Positions 24,301-34,957 of a stretch of 64,000 nucleotides of DNA are shown piece after piece. The DNA lies in assembly GCA_013146195.2 (NCBI GenBank), contig CM028377.1, positions 164,651,824 to 164,715,823 of the forward strand, given 5' to 3'. A program made the position numbers and the translations under genes. The number at the start of each line of letters is the position of its first letter. Positions within the stretch are counted from its first letter, which is position 1. This DNA comes from Codonopsis lanceolata (Eukaryota > Streptophyta > Magnoliopsida > Asterales > Campanulaceae). Below the pieces are notes generated by a model. The model had not been told where the DNA came from, did no database searches, and saw nothing but the letters and a program-made list of their open reading frames with translations.

Positions 24301-27300
24301 TTTGAGACGGAGGTAGTAATTTTCTTTAAACATGTGGCTGAATTGAGTTGAGTATAAAAGTTTTATGAGTTGTATTCATGTAGCCAACCCCAAGTAGCTG
24401 GAAAAAAGGCCGTGTAACTTGATTTGTGTGACCAGTAATATTTTTGGAATTTTTTGCATTGATGCGCGATAGCAATGCAAAACCTTCCGAAAAAAAATTC
24501 TTATCAAGTGTCGTTAGTGGGACCCTTATAAGTGGTTAGATCTCAGCTAGGGGTGTAAACTAACCAAGTGGGTTAAACTTCCGCTTGGATTAACAAGCGT
24601 GACACAGTAAAGGAAGTTTGCATGAATGCAATTTTTGGACAACAAGATAATGACCATGCTCATAGAATTGGTTAAGAAACAATTTACTTGTCGATAATGC
24701 GGAATGATGGATGACTTGGCTTATAGGATGCAGATACACAAACATATCATTTTTTTAATTCAGCTGTGGAAGCCTTATTGGACTCGTTTTCAATGATACA
24801 AAGTTAGATAATCCAGCCAGGCTCTTTGAGGCTTGAGGAAAGAAAAATTGGGCAATATTAGATCATTCTCATTCTCCATGGGATCATATGAAGTTCCTGC
24901 AAAGAATTGTAGGGGTCAGTCATAACAGCGATCACACACACACTTTGAATTCACTGAGATGAGGGTATGATCTGGAACTCAAGAAGAGATGGCGGGTAAA
25001 ACACATGTTTTGCAGTTTGCGTGCTTGGAGTACAAAGACAAACAGGCTGGCGTGGATTTTTTTTTTTGATAAATAAAGTATATTAAATATAAAAAGCGTC
25101 AAAACAGGAGATGCATCCTTGTACACAGGACTTATACAAGACAAACAATTATAAACCGACAAAACTGTCCATAATATTAACAAAAGATTTCCCCTGGGAT
25201 GGATCCATCTTTAAACACCACAGCCCAATAGACTGCAAAGCATTCTTCTTGAGACGATTAAGATCTGCTTCTATATTGTCAAAAACCCTCTTGTTCCTCT
25301 CTAGCCAAATATTCCACCAAATCGCGAGAGGAGCTGTAACTCTTAACACTTATTTTTCCTCAAGCCCTTGTACACAGACCAACCTTGCAAAAGGTTAATT
25401 TCCGACTGAGGCATGACCCACGAGATTCCAGCCAATCTGAAAACAATATGCCAAAGATCCCTCACTACCGGACAATGAAGAAGAAGGTGATTAACAGTCT
25501 CTTTCTCTTCCTCTTGTTTATACAAATAGCACTTATTAACGACAATTGTCCCGTGGCTCTCAAGTTATCCCCCGTCAAAATGGCCTCCCTCGCAGCTTCC
25601 AAGGCGAAGAAAGCCACTTTCCTTGGAGCCTTCGTCCCCCAAATCTCCTTCCAAGGAAAGTTAGAACTAGGTCATTGTTATGGCATGGATATGGATGTCT
25701 TAGAGCATTGTTATGGGTGTCTTACACTTTGTGGATGCAACACATGACCACACTTTGCGGAGTAGCCATTAGTTGATCTAGGTCATTGCTTCATTTTTTA
25801 TTTTTTTTTGACCTAGGTCATGGCTTCATTTAAGGCAGTATCTAGGAATTCCTCGTTTATGTTGCAGTAACAGGTCCTACTTTTGAACGCAAGGCCCAAA
25901 AATTGTGGGATGAAATGCAATTTGTGGACCGTAGGTCTGCTAGATAATTGACCATGATCAATAATTGGTCAGAGAAAAATGTTCTTACGGACAGTGGATT
26001 ACTTGAACTATTAGAAGAAAATCTTCAAACAAATTACATAATAAGAGAATGCTTTTCACCAGGGTTTGTAGTTTGCAAATTGTCTTCTTCTTTGTTTCTA
26101 CATATTTGAGCGTGATCGATAATTTAACTGACTCGTTCACTTCTGCCTAAGCTAAATAGAATGTAGACGAGCCAAGCTGAAGTCTACTGTGTTTTTGTTA
26201 GATTTCAGAAGCAAAGTTAAACATTGTGTTGTAGCCTAGAAAGAGCTTTTGGAGCCTATGGCTTGATGCCTTAATTCCCCAAGCTGGCAAGCTGAACTCT
26301 ATTGTGTTTTTGAAAGTTGAAACAAAGTTCACAAATTATGAATATATATCATTTTGACATCCTACAATGGACGAAATTACATAGAATGGCTGTATAGGTT
26401 AGTAATTAAAAATTCATATCTACTTTAACAATTTGAATGAAGAGTGCTAATCATTGTACCTAAATCACAAGTTAGTCACTAAGAACTAATGTTAACGAGG
26501 TAAGTCCTTTTGGATCCTATCTGATCAATACTAGAACTGCAGTGTGCTTGGCTGTCAAGCCTTGAAGTTGAGCTTTAACTTGCACATCTTCTTAATGAGT
26601 AAGCTCTCGCTGAGCCACTAAAGAACTCCGAGGAAAGGCAGTTCATGATTTGGCTTAATTCATTTCTAGCCCTAAAGCTAAATAGATGCATGATTACATG
26701 CTGAAAACATTTTTATATTAGTGCCACTTCTTAGAAAGGAAAAAAGAAAAAAAAAGATAATAAATCATGTACTACAAAAATATGTTTTAATAGAGGAATC
26801 TTTGAGCCAGATTGCCCAGCTTTTGTTATCTGAGATGCAGAAGTTACCAGAGGCATCTGAATCCTGGTTGTGGCGTGTCTAGCATGAATAGCATATTAAT
26901 ATTGTTTGAGAAATTAAACATCTCAATAACAGGGCAAATGCTAGTGATACCCCCTTTCAAAAATTATGCTTACGTTTTCCATAGGTTTTCAACTTCAACC
27001 TCCAAATATGATGTAAGCATCTTGCTTAAGCTCAAACATTATTCTAAATATGTCCAACTCGGAGTTTACTTTGTATCCCTTAATTATTAGACTTTCAACT
27101 TATCAGAAAAAATAAAAAAAATATTAGACTTTCAAAGGACTCTTTGCTCGGAACGGAGGAGTATAACTTAAGGGTAAGACTAATGAGTACCCCCGAGGCA
27201 CTTGTTAAGAATCTATTTTGGGATTCTTTTTGCAACCAATGTGTTGTCGAGTGTTCCCAATGTGAAACCTTCTAAAAATAAATTCTTAACAAGTGCCTCG

Positions 27301-29248
27301 GGGGATCTCACTTTGTGTTATCCTTAATAAGTGGTTGGTCCCAACTAGGGCTGAACACAAGCTGGATTGATTTGAACTCAATTTTGGCTTGCTACTAAAC
27401 ACGAGTGACGCAATCAGGTAGCCTAAGGATTGATTTGAACTCAATTTTGGCTTGCTACTAAACACGAGTGATGCAATCAGGTGGCCTAAGCAAGACTGAA
27501 TAATATCTATGCTGTAGACACTGGACAGCTATATAATTTACTGTGCTCAGTAAATTGATCAGAAAAAGATGGTATTGTGTATAGATTGGCTTGCTGCTGA
27601 TGAACAGAAGACTTTGCTTATAGGAAGCAGCTTCTCGGATATACCTTTTTGACTCAGCTGTGGGTGTTTCCCCATCCACAACATTTTTACAAGGAAACCC
27701 AGTATAATGATAGGAAGTTGGATACCCCAACCAACCAACCAACCTGGCTGTTGTTAGGGCAGAGCCGCATAGGAAAGCAAAACTGAGAAGAGTGGAGCAT
27801 TTTGATTTCGACGTGTGATCATTTGGAGTGCCTGCAAAGAATAAAAGCAGTCAAAATATTAGCGATCTCACTAATGGAACTCCACAAGAGATGCCTCTAG
27901 AATCCAAGAATATGATAACTCTGAGTACAACTCAAAATTAAACTTTTCACTACCTTGTCGATTTATTTTACTTTGTTTTGTTCATGTATGGGCCCTAGTT
28001 CAAGCTCTAACTTGTGTGTTCGAGCCAATATGAGCTAATATGAGAAGAGTAGGGGCTTCTAACTATTATGTTGGGGAGAGAGCTTATGATATGATTTTTA
28101 TCCGTCTTGACATTTCATCGCTGCATGTTGTAAAAAGAAAAATGGAAAAGATCATTAGTCCTTTGATTGAACTTACAGCTGCAGTAGTGTCTTTTAGCTT
28201 GCAACTCATATGGCTAGTTCCACATTTGTGGAAGACTTGGAAGAGTTATGCATGCCTGCCTGCCTGCCTTTTTTCTTTTTTTTAAGTATTTGCTGATTAT
28301 AATGAACATATTATTTTGCAGTTCTTTACCACCAAACCTTATGCTTGTGATCCATCAAGCCTTCCAAAATATCCTCCTAGCAAGGAGATGGATGCTAAAA
28401 TACGGGACGAAGAAGCGAGAAGGTGTGTGGGTTTTCTTTACAAGCTCAAATTGGACAGTCCCCCAAGTTAATTAAGAATCATCTCTCACCTAATATAAAC
28501 TTAAATGCTTATCATTGGTTTCAAATGTGGTTATCAATACAGTATGACAACATCAAATAAAAATTCAGTTTGCTCTGACCCTCTGGCCTTGTTGCCATAT
28601 GTACATTTTTATTGATCAGCTCTAATGTGGGTTGAAATGATCCTCATTGTTGTAGACTGAGAGCTGCTGGTAAAGCCAATGCTGATGGTGTTAAGAGAAC
28701 TCGTAATCGCGAGCGATCCGCAAGGGCAGTTCCTGCTCCTGAAGCCAATGCAGAGCTTCAAACAAATCTTGATGTATGTCAGATAAGATTCTTTGTTGAT
28801 CTATATAATTTCTTATCTGGTCATTTCGTGGGATTTTAATGTGTGCTAACTCTTCAAATAGTTCCTTGTCGGGTTTTTGGTTGGTTTTATTTTTACCACC
28901 GACTTTAATTCTTGGCCACCACTAGACAAAGTTTACACTGGGATCTTATGACTCACATCTTGACAGAGACGGCGGCTGATTACACATGCAAATGCAAAGA
29001 GCAAGAGCGAAAAATTTCCTCCTCCACACCAGGACGGAACGCTCGGTTACCCCTTGGGTTCGTCACATCACATGGACCCGTCATTTGATCCTCCAGATGT
29101 CCCATTCAGCTCCACAAATTTCTCAATCCCCAAAGCACCAATCCAAACTTGGTCAGGACCATTGGTGGATTCTGCATCTGTTGGTGCGCCGAGGAGAAAG
29201 AAACACAGTGAGAAGAAGAAACATTCTTCCAGGAACAAAGAGAAGTAA
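21337..29248 (+). CDS. CDK-like Ser/Thr protein kinase (At1g54610 type), 7 exons
   Basis: Exons I assign: 21337-21732, 21832-22116, 22278-22595, 22836-23063, 28322-28422, 28656-28773 and 28967-29248. They join in frame to 575 codons, close to the usual length of this plant family. The ATG at 21337 gives MGCVFG, a myristoylation/palmitoylation-type start. Residues 1-126 are low-complexity and basic, ending in the family motif GWPSWL. The kinase domain follows: IGQGTYSNV from residue 133, lysine in VALKK (156), HRDIKGSN (Asp 251), DFGLA (Asp 269), then RVVTLWYRPPELLLGA, and DPAERQTA near its end. The tail from about 410 is basic, ending in lysine/serine-rich sequence. The family phosphorylates proteins at Ser/Thr and is cyclin-dependent-kinase-like; substrates are unknown. 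Intron 1 uses a GC donor. Intron 4 is 5258 bases long. All other junctions are GT-AG. Confidence 0.93.
23114..24372 (+). repeat. Intron-4 segment with inverted copy at 57.4-58.6 kb
   Basis: The segment, from cttttttctcgattatag to ttttatgagt, is matched on the minus strand by 58640-57397 at high identity over its whole length, including the MITE at the same place. Corresponding positions add to a near-constant sum of about 81,760, as expected for a single inverted copy. Confidence 0.85.
24021..24316. mobile_element. Stowaway-like MITE in intron 4
   Basis: The element starts ctacctccatcccaaaataa and ends in the inverted form ttattttgagacggaggtag, with TA on both sides (24019-24020 and 24317-24318). 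The CTCCCTCCG-like end and TA target duplication fit Tc1/mariner-type MITEs. It is 296 bp and has no coding capacity. Confidence 0.85.
25058..25690 (-). pseudogene. L1 LINE 3' end (RT zinc-binding domain), intron 4
   Basis: On the minus strand, frames at 25525-25343 and 25349-25149 encode ETVNHLLLHCPVVRDLW and WWNIWLERNKRVFDN, the zf-RVT region and tail of plant L1 reverse transcriptases. A run of T at about 25058-25070 on the plus strand is the poly-A tail. The sequence upstream on the minus strand is truncated at about 25690, a typical 5'-truncated LINE insertion. A frameshift lies at about 25345. Confidence 0.85.
27190..27304. repeat. 115-bp element with perfect 23-bp inverted repeats
   Basis: The arms at 27190-27212 and 27282-27304 are perfect inverted repeats starting cccccgaggcacttgtt. 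They enclose 69 bases. It resembles a very small MITE, but I see no clear target duplication. A diverged sequence related to its right arm and following bases is found at about 24494-24560. Confidence 0.75.
27364..27489 (+). repeat. 63-bp tandem duplication
   Basis: Two adjacent 63-base units (27364-27426 and 27427-27489) differ at only two positions. Both start ggattgatttgaactc. The near-identity indicates a recent duplication in intron 4. Confidence 0.92.
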
Positions 29249-29856
29249 GGCATGTAATTAGCATTTGGCCCTACAGTTTTCTGCAGGAGACTCAGTTCAG
29301 AAAAGCTGCAAATGTTGCTGGACCAGTGCATCTGATTCCAAGCCGGGAAACATTTTTAACGCGTAATGGAGAGGTTCATTGTTTTCCTTCATATTTCTTG
29401 TCCTCTTTTTTGGTATGACGAGACTTGAGAGAGAAGCTTCTCTATTATTATTGTATATGTTATTTTATTTTTTTACTCCTCGTGTTGACAAACCTTGTTT
29501 AGATCAGTAAAACTTTAATAAACATTGTCTTTGAAGATTCCCACTCATAACTTTTTGCTTGAAGAATTTACAATTTATTTGTATCCCCTTCTACTCTGCT
29601 TGCAGTGTGCCGTTGATAAGTGGCCATATTCTTGAATTGGCAGCAAATCTATCCGCGTAACACCCAGTAGTCAACAATGGCGATTTCTTTTCTTATGGAA
29701 AGGGTTCTATAGAAAGAACTCCAAAAAAAATAAAAGAAAATTAAGTTGCCTAAACGGAAAAGGACAATGCTGATCAGGAAAAGCTAAGGAAGAAGGGGAC
29801 TTCTTAGCCTAAAAGGAAAAGGAAAAGGAAAAAAAAAAAACAGTCCGAATCACACC
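29249..29856 (+). other. 3' region of the CDK-like gene and spacer to SKP1-like gene
   Basis: No further gene is seen. The first part is probably 3' UTR. From about 29700 the sequence is purine-rich with repeated ggaaaa units, leading into the promoter of the SKP1-like gene. Confidence 0.55.
29517..29522 (+). terminator. Possible poly-A signal of the CDK-like gene
   Basis: A canonical aataaa lies 269 bases after the stop codon. Plant signals are loose, so this is a suggestion only. Confidence 0.4.
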
Positions 29857-29863
29857 TATATAA
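29857..29863 (+). promoter_or_regulatory. TATA box of the SKP1-like gene
   Basis: The motif tatataa stands about 90 bases before the ATG at 29950 and is followed by a CT-rich leader with ttctcttctctctctc. Position and context fit a core promoter. Confidence 0.6.
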
Positions 29864-29949
29864 TAACCACACCCCAATTGCCTAAGCTTCTAATTCTATA
29901 TCCACTTCTCTTCTCTCTCTCTTGGGTCTTGATCAACAAGAAGAAAACA

Positions 29950-30514
29950 ATGTCTCAGCCAAGGATGATTGTCTTGACAAGCTCTGATGGCGAAACCTTC
30001 AAGGTAGAACAAGCCGTTGCAGTCGAATTGCAAACCATCAAACTGCTGATCGAAGATGACTGTGTTGATGCATCGATCCCTGTACCAAACGTAACCGGTG
30101 ATATTCTTGCCAAGGTCATAGAGTACTGCAAAGAGCACGTCGATTCCAAAATCACCGAGGATGATCTCAAGGCTTTCGATACAGAGTTTGTCAAAGTTGA
30201 CCTATATAATAATATAATATTATAATTGGCCTATATAATAATATAATTAACGCTCTACATGGTATAATTAATTAATTATAATATATTTATAATTTTAAAA
30301 CATAATGTGATGATCTTAGATCATTAGAATTGAAGGCCTGGCGGCCCACTACTTAAACTTCAAGAGTTTGCTGGATTTGCTTTGTCAAACTGTGGCCGGT
30401 ATGATTAAAGGAAAGTCTCCCGAGGAGATTCGGGAGATTTTTAGTATTAAGAATGATTTTACTCCTGAAGAGGAGGAAGAAGTCCGTAACGATTATGCAT
30501 TGGCATTTGAGTGA
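29950..30514 (+). pseudogene. SKP1: SKP1-like ubiquitin-ligase subunit, probably disrupted
   Basis: SKP1 links F-box proteins to cullin in SCF ubiquitin ligases. Exon 1 (29950-30201) encodes 84 residues, starting MSQPRMIVLTSSDGETF and ending EFVKVD: the complete BTB/POZ-like fold start. Exon 2 (about 30320-30514) encodes HYLNFKSLLDLLCQ, GMIKGKSPEEIREIF and NDFTPEEEEEVR, the F-box-binding C-terminal half, with stop TGA at 30512. Between them the usual stretch of about 10 residues after VD is missing. An AT-rich block with a repeated cctatataataatataa unit runs into a stop at 30223. No canonical GT donor lies between 30201 and that stop. Either an odd donor is used or the gene is a recent pseudogene. 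Each half otherwise is clean. Confidence 0.7.
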
Positions 30515-30683
30515 TTAGCCTTTTGTTGCTTCTACTAATATTAATTAATAGTTGATCAAAAGTTAGGTTAAATTTTGTATTCGGTACGGAAATTTATAAA
30601 GTTTTGGAAGAAAATTGTTTTATTTTTCCCTGGAATTTTCTCTATCTATATTATAAAACAACTTAGTTTACACCCCTCACAAG

Positions 30684-31429
30684 TAGGGGTGTAAGTGGTT
30701 TGGTTTGGTTTATGCCAAAACCACAAACCGAACCGCCTCCCAGTGGTTCCAAAAATCTCAAACCGAACCGAACCGAGTAAGATTTGGAACCGAACCGAGT
30801 AAGACTTGGAACCGAACCGAACCGAACCACTCGGTTTGGTTTGGTTTGGTTCGGTTTTGTGGTTTATATAAATTATTTTTTATGAAGTTAACCAATATTA
30901 AAAATAACAATGAAAATAAGATTTTAATTTGGAATTAACGTTAAAATTATGAAATAACCTACTAACAACAAATTATCATAACAAATTCTAAAATAAACAC
31001 AAACAATGGAAAAATAATGAAATAACCTACTAACAACAAATTATCATAACAAATTCTCTAAACACAAACAATCAAGATTTTGTTTGGTTTTATCGTATAT
31101 ATATATATATATATGAATAAATCAAATGTTCAAGATTTTGTTTGGTTTAATATAGTTAATAAATGTAATATAATATATATAATATAATAAATAAATAAAA
31201 ATATAAGGGTGGTTTGGTTCGGTTCAAAATAGTTAATAAATGTAATATAATATATATAATATAATAAATAAATAAAAATATATAGGGTGGTTTGGTTCGG
31301 TTCGGTTTGGTTTGGTTCTACCAAAATGGTTTTGAACCGAACCGAACAAGGTGGTTTTGAAACCGAAACCGAACCATCTTCAACCAAAAAACCGAAACTT
31401 ATGTTCGGTGGTTCCGATTTACACCCCTA
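30684..31429. mobile_element. Non-autonomous hAT element (hAT-3), 746 bp
   Basis: Perfect 8-bp direct repeats ctcacaag lie at 30676-30683 and 31430-31437. The ends are taggggtgtaa and the inverted ttacaccccta. Subterminal sequence is built from many copies of ggttcggtt/aaccgaacc, in opposite orientations on the two sides. Two internal tandem duplications are visible: period 68 at 30951/31019 and period 77 at 31152/31229. No transposase is encoded. The matching position in Helitron B (about 63945) lacks the insertion. Confidence 0.94.
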
Positions 31430-32803
31430 CTCACAAGTCACAATTGACTTAGGCTAACTAGATTTATTGTTTTAAGGCCGTAATTATCCAAGGATGTTAA
31501 TGATCTTACGGCCGTAATTATCCAAACATGTCAATGATTAACCAAACCGTAATTATCCAGTTTCTTCTCACTACCAAGTCATGTGGGAACTATTTATTGT
31601 TTTACTAGAATTTGTAGTTTTGATTGTTATGGTAATTAATTGAATCAATTTAATTTTTGTTTCGCCCTGATTTATTTTTTTAAAATTTTTGTCGTCCTAG
31701 ATTTACTTTTACAAATATTTAGTTTGTAGTTCTGTAATTAATTTTTGTAATTTTAAATATTTTTATTTTAATTTCTTTTTTTTTAAAAAAATTTGTGCTA
31801 TGTTTCCCTTATTTATCTGAAATCTTAGTGACTTCAATTTCGAATAGTCTTTTGTTAGTTCACTCTCTCTCATTCAATTTATTTTATGGTTTTTGTTTGG
31901 TGAAATTTTCATTTTTAAGATTATTTCAAATAACATGTGTTGGGTTGGTGTGTGTGAAAGAGAATGTTTTTGAATGTTTAATTATACTCTTTTTGGATGA
32001 GTTACAAAATGTTGCAATCAATAAAATGTGTTATTTTTAGTTTTTGGGATGTATTTTCTTTGTATAATGTACATTGATCCGACCCTTACAAAATTTCAAG
32101 TATATATTAATTTATTCGCATCATGCTCGCTTCATACTTACGTCCATATTGACATCGTGTCATAGGCACAAGAACGAAATCTAATCTATACACGTTTATT
32201 ATTTGTTTTTTGTGTGTGTGTGTATGTTTTTTTTTTTTTTTTTGGGGCAAATCTTTGGTTTGTGTAGAGTAAAGAGTATTGTGGGGTTACTTGTATTTTC
32301 TTAGGTTAGGGTTTTATTGTAACAAGGCCAAATAGTAATGAACTAGATTAAGGGCTTTGTTACATGCCCAATAGTACATAATTGGGTTATTAATAAGAGC
32401 TGGATTTATAATACTGGTCAATGGAAGCTAAGATAATTAGAAATCAATTAGTTCAAACCATTTATTTGAAATTGATCAATTTGCATTTAATATACCTAAA
32501 AGATCCTTAAATCCTAAATTAAAATTACATCTTTTTACCTTCTTGTACCCAATCACATCGAGGAAATTTATTGCTAATAGTAGTTTTTTTTCCTTTTTTA
32601 CTTTTAATGACCATAAACTAAACAAAATAAAGGACAATAATCAAATCACAAAATGGATAAATAAAATTAAGAAGTTTGAAAACCCAACATTGGTTGTCTT
32701 GGTCAAGCTAAAATAGTCTTGTACGTACGCTTGATGTCTTAGCTCAATTCTTAGATGTACAATACTTTGAGGACCTTTGCTTTGGAAACCGGTTTGGGAA
32801 CCC

Positions 32804-32809
32804 TATATA
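32804..32809 (+). promoter_or_regulatory. TATA box of Helitron A
   Basis: The sequence ccctatatagctaggg precedes the first Helitron exon by about 80-110 bases. The same block (62597-62604) is preserved in Helitron B, which supports a core promoter. Confidence 0.55.
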
Positions 32810-32881
32810 GCTAGGGTTGCAGTTGGATAATATTAATGAAGGGCTCAAGGTAGGGTTGAATTACGAACAAACTACTCGAGT

Positions 32882-34880
32882 TTGGCGTGTGTTAGGTTTG
32901 GTAAAAAGTTGTCTTGTGAGAATTTAATCAATCTCAAACAAACTTTGAAGCTCATTAATTTAGATAATTTAGCAACAACTTTTGCTAAATGGACTAACTC
33001 CCACCTTCAAGGAAAAGAAAAGAACCCGTACCACAAGAGGTATGATTATTTAATTGTTGTATCATAGGGGCTTCATAGTTTCCATTTTATAACACCTACA
33101 CGATTGTATTGTGACATGTTATATTATTATGACTACTTTTGGTTTTGCTATTTTGGTTGTCACCAAACTCACCTCACAATATACACACATGTTAAAATAT
33201 TACAATGTTAATATTTATAGTATGTTGTACTTTCATGCTATATACTTATGTTTACCTATTTATATTATATTGTTTATTTAGTTGTATAAATTGATCTAGG
33301 TCTATGATGATGATGAATTGGACAAACGATTACGTCGAGAGACATCCCAACAAATGTTCCTACATTCTTTCAATATGGAGTTAAGAGAAATCTCATCTTC
33401 TACGAATCGCATACCCAACCGTAATACTTTTTCATTTTTTGAAATACTGTCTATCCTGCCAATACGAGTGCGAGGCCGTGGTAGACGTGGAATTGGACAG
33501 ACAAGACGTTTCACAAGGGAAAGATTCGAACGAGAAATTAATCAACAAAATACCCATCATCGTTCTTTAAACATTGATTTACCTCTTTCAAGATGTGCAT
33601 TAGGACAAAGGAGACGACAAATGCATGCCTCACAACAACACATTAATGCTACTATGTAATAAATTTATCTTTCACTAATCTTTAATTCAATTAAACATAC
33701 AACATATCGTAAAATCTTTTAATTCAATCTTTTAAATGTAGGTCAACTGAAGAAGAACATGAGCATATATTAAACTAAACCCACCATTCTCTTGGCAGAA
33801 TGGACGTCATTTGTCAATATTGTTAGGCAATGCATTGAATGGAAGAGAGATTAGTTTCCTCTTCTATGTCTAATCCCAAATTTGGAACGTGTTGCTCTCA
33901 AGGAAAAATCAGACTCCCTCCACTCCATGATCCACACATTCTCTTTAGGACATTATATGAAGGAAGTCACAACCACTCAAAATCTTTTTTAGAACACATT
34001 CGGCAGTATAATACATCAAATGCCTTTACAAGTCTTGGATGTACAATAGATCGAAGTGTCCTCATCGGTAGAGGTCCTTATAGCTTCACTATCCACTGTG
34101 AATTACGACATTGTACCGGTGCATTATTACCACAACCGGGTACAGATCCGTGTATGCTCAACTTTATATATATGATCCGTTGGCTGCACTAGATAGTTGT
34201 CATCGTCATAATCCAGGATTGGATCGAGAACTCTTAAGGAGCATCCAAGAATGTTTGTTAGAAAATAATCCATTTGTAACTATATTTCGTCAAGCTCACG
34301 AAATATTAGAGCAACAAAACCAAGCTCAATCTAATCAAAATTTACATGCATGTTTGCATTATAATCCGAGAAGAGATCCACGACGGTATAATGCACCAAC
34401 AATAGATTAGATTGGAGTAATCTTGCCAGGTGATGGTAGTGAAAAGATAGGTACAAGAGATATTGTTGTACATTATAGAGGAGATCGAGGCTTGATGCAA
34501 ATTAGTGAATGTCACCCCGGCATACGCACCACTCCATTACGTGTTATTATTTCCATTTGGTGAGCTAGGGTGAGAACCATCAATGACTCTTTGGGATGTG
34601 CGTAGAAAGGCTACAAACACTACAACTAGAAGCTGACTCACAATGATGGATTACTACAGTTATCGTTTATTCCAACGAACTTCAGAATATTCAACTATTT
34701 TGAGAGCACAAAAACTGTTTCATGAATTTTTAGTGGATGCTTGGGCTACAACAGAGCAAAGTCGTCTTTACTACATCAAAGAAAACCAAGGTTAGTTTCT
34801 TCATTTTGGTTGTAATAAAGACCTCCAAGAAATCTTCGATGAAGAGGGACCAGGACCTGATAAAATTGGCAAGAGATGTA
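32882..34880 (+). pseudogene. Helitron A RepHel N-terminal region
   Basis: Exon 1 (32882-33042) ends HKR at a gtatga donor. After an intron of about 256 bases, exon 2 starts after ttgatctag at 33299 with DDDELDKRLRRE. A further frame near 33780-34190 has NPKFGTCCSQGKIRLPPL, IRQYNTSNAFTSLG and, further on, QAHEILEQQNQAQ. The last part (34440-34880) carries HPAYAPLHY-type sequence and EDLQEIFDEEGPGPDKIGK. These are the standard N-terminal blocks of plant Helitron transposases. Stops and frameshifts interrupt it at 33775, 34188 and 34408. The frame is cut at the codons GKRCI (about 34862-34876). Confidence 0.85.
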
Positions 34881-34885
34881 TTGTG

Positions 34886-34957
34886 AACGATACCCTCACC
34901 TCTTAGATGGTTTCGGTAAGAGAATTTTGGGACTAAATTCTTTTTAGGGGGAGAGGG
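34886..34957 (+). pseudogene. Chromovirus pol 3' tail and polypurine tract
   Basis: Codons reading RYPHLLDGFGKRIL match the end of a Tekay/Del chromovirus pol, where the chromodomain tail ends in a YPHLF-like motif. The purine run aggggga gaggg before 34958 is the polypurine tract. Only this last fragment of the internal region is present. Confidence 0.7.

Larger units (their letters stand above)
23064..28321 (+). other. Intron 4 of the CDK-like gene, 5.26 kb, repeat-rich
   Basis: The donor is gtgagc and the acceptor ttttgcag. Other introns of this gene are 99-240 bases. The expansion comes from inserted sequence: a MITE at 24021-24316, a LINE tail in antisense, a palindromic element at 27190-27304, a 63-bp tandem duplication, and two diverged copies of a roughly 500-700-bp sequence (about 24.48-24.97 kb and 27.28-27.95 kb). 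The part 23114-24372 is repeated in inverted orientation at 57397-58640. Confidence 0.8.

Noticed and set aside
24549..24610. Another hAT end (taggggtgtaaac)
   Set aside because: A hAT-like end motif is present, but I found no partner end or 8-bp duplication; it may be a chance match or an old remnant.
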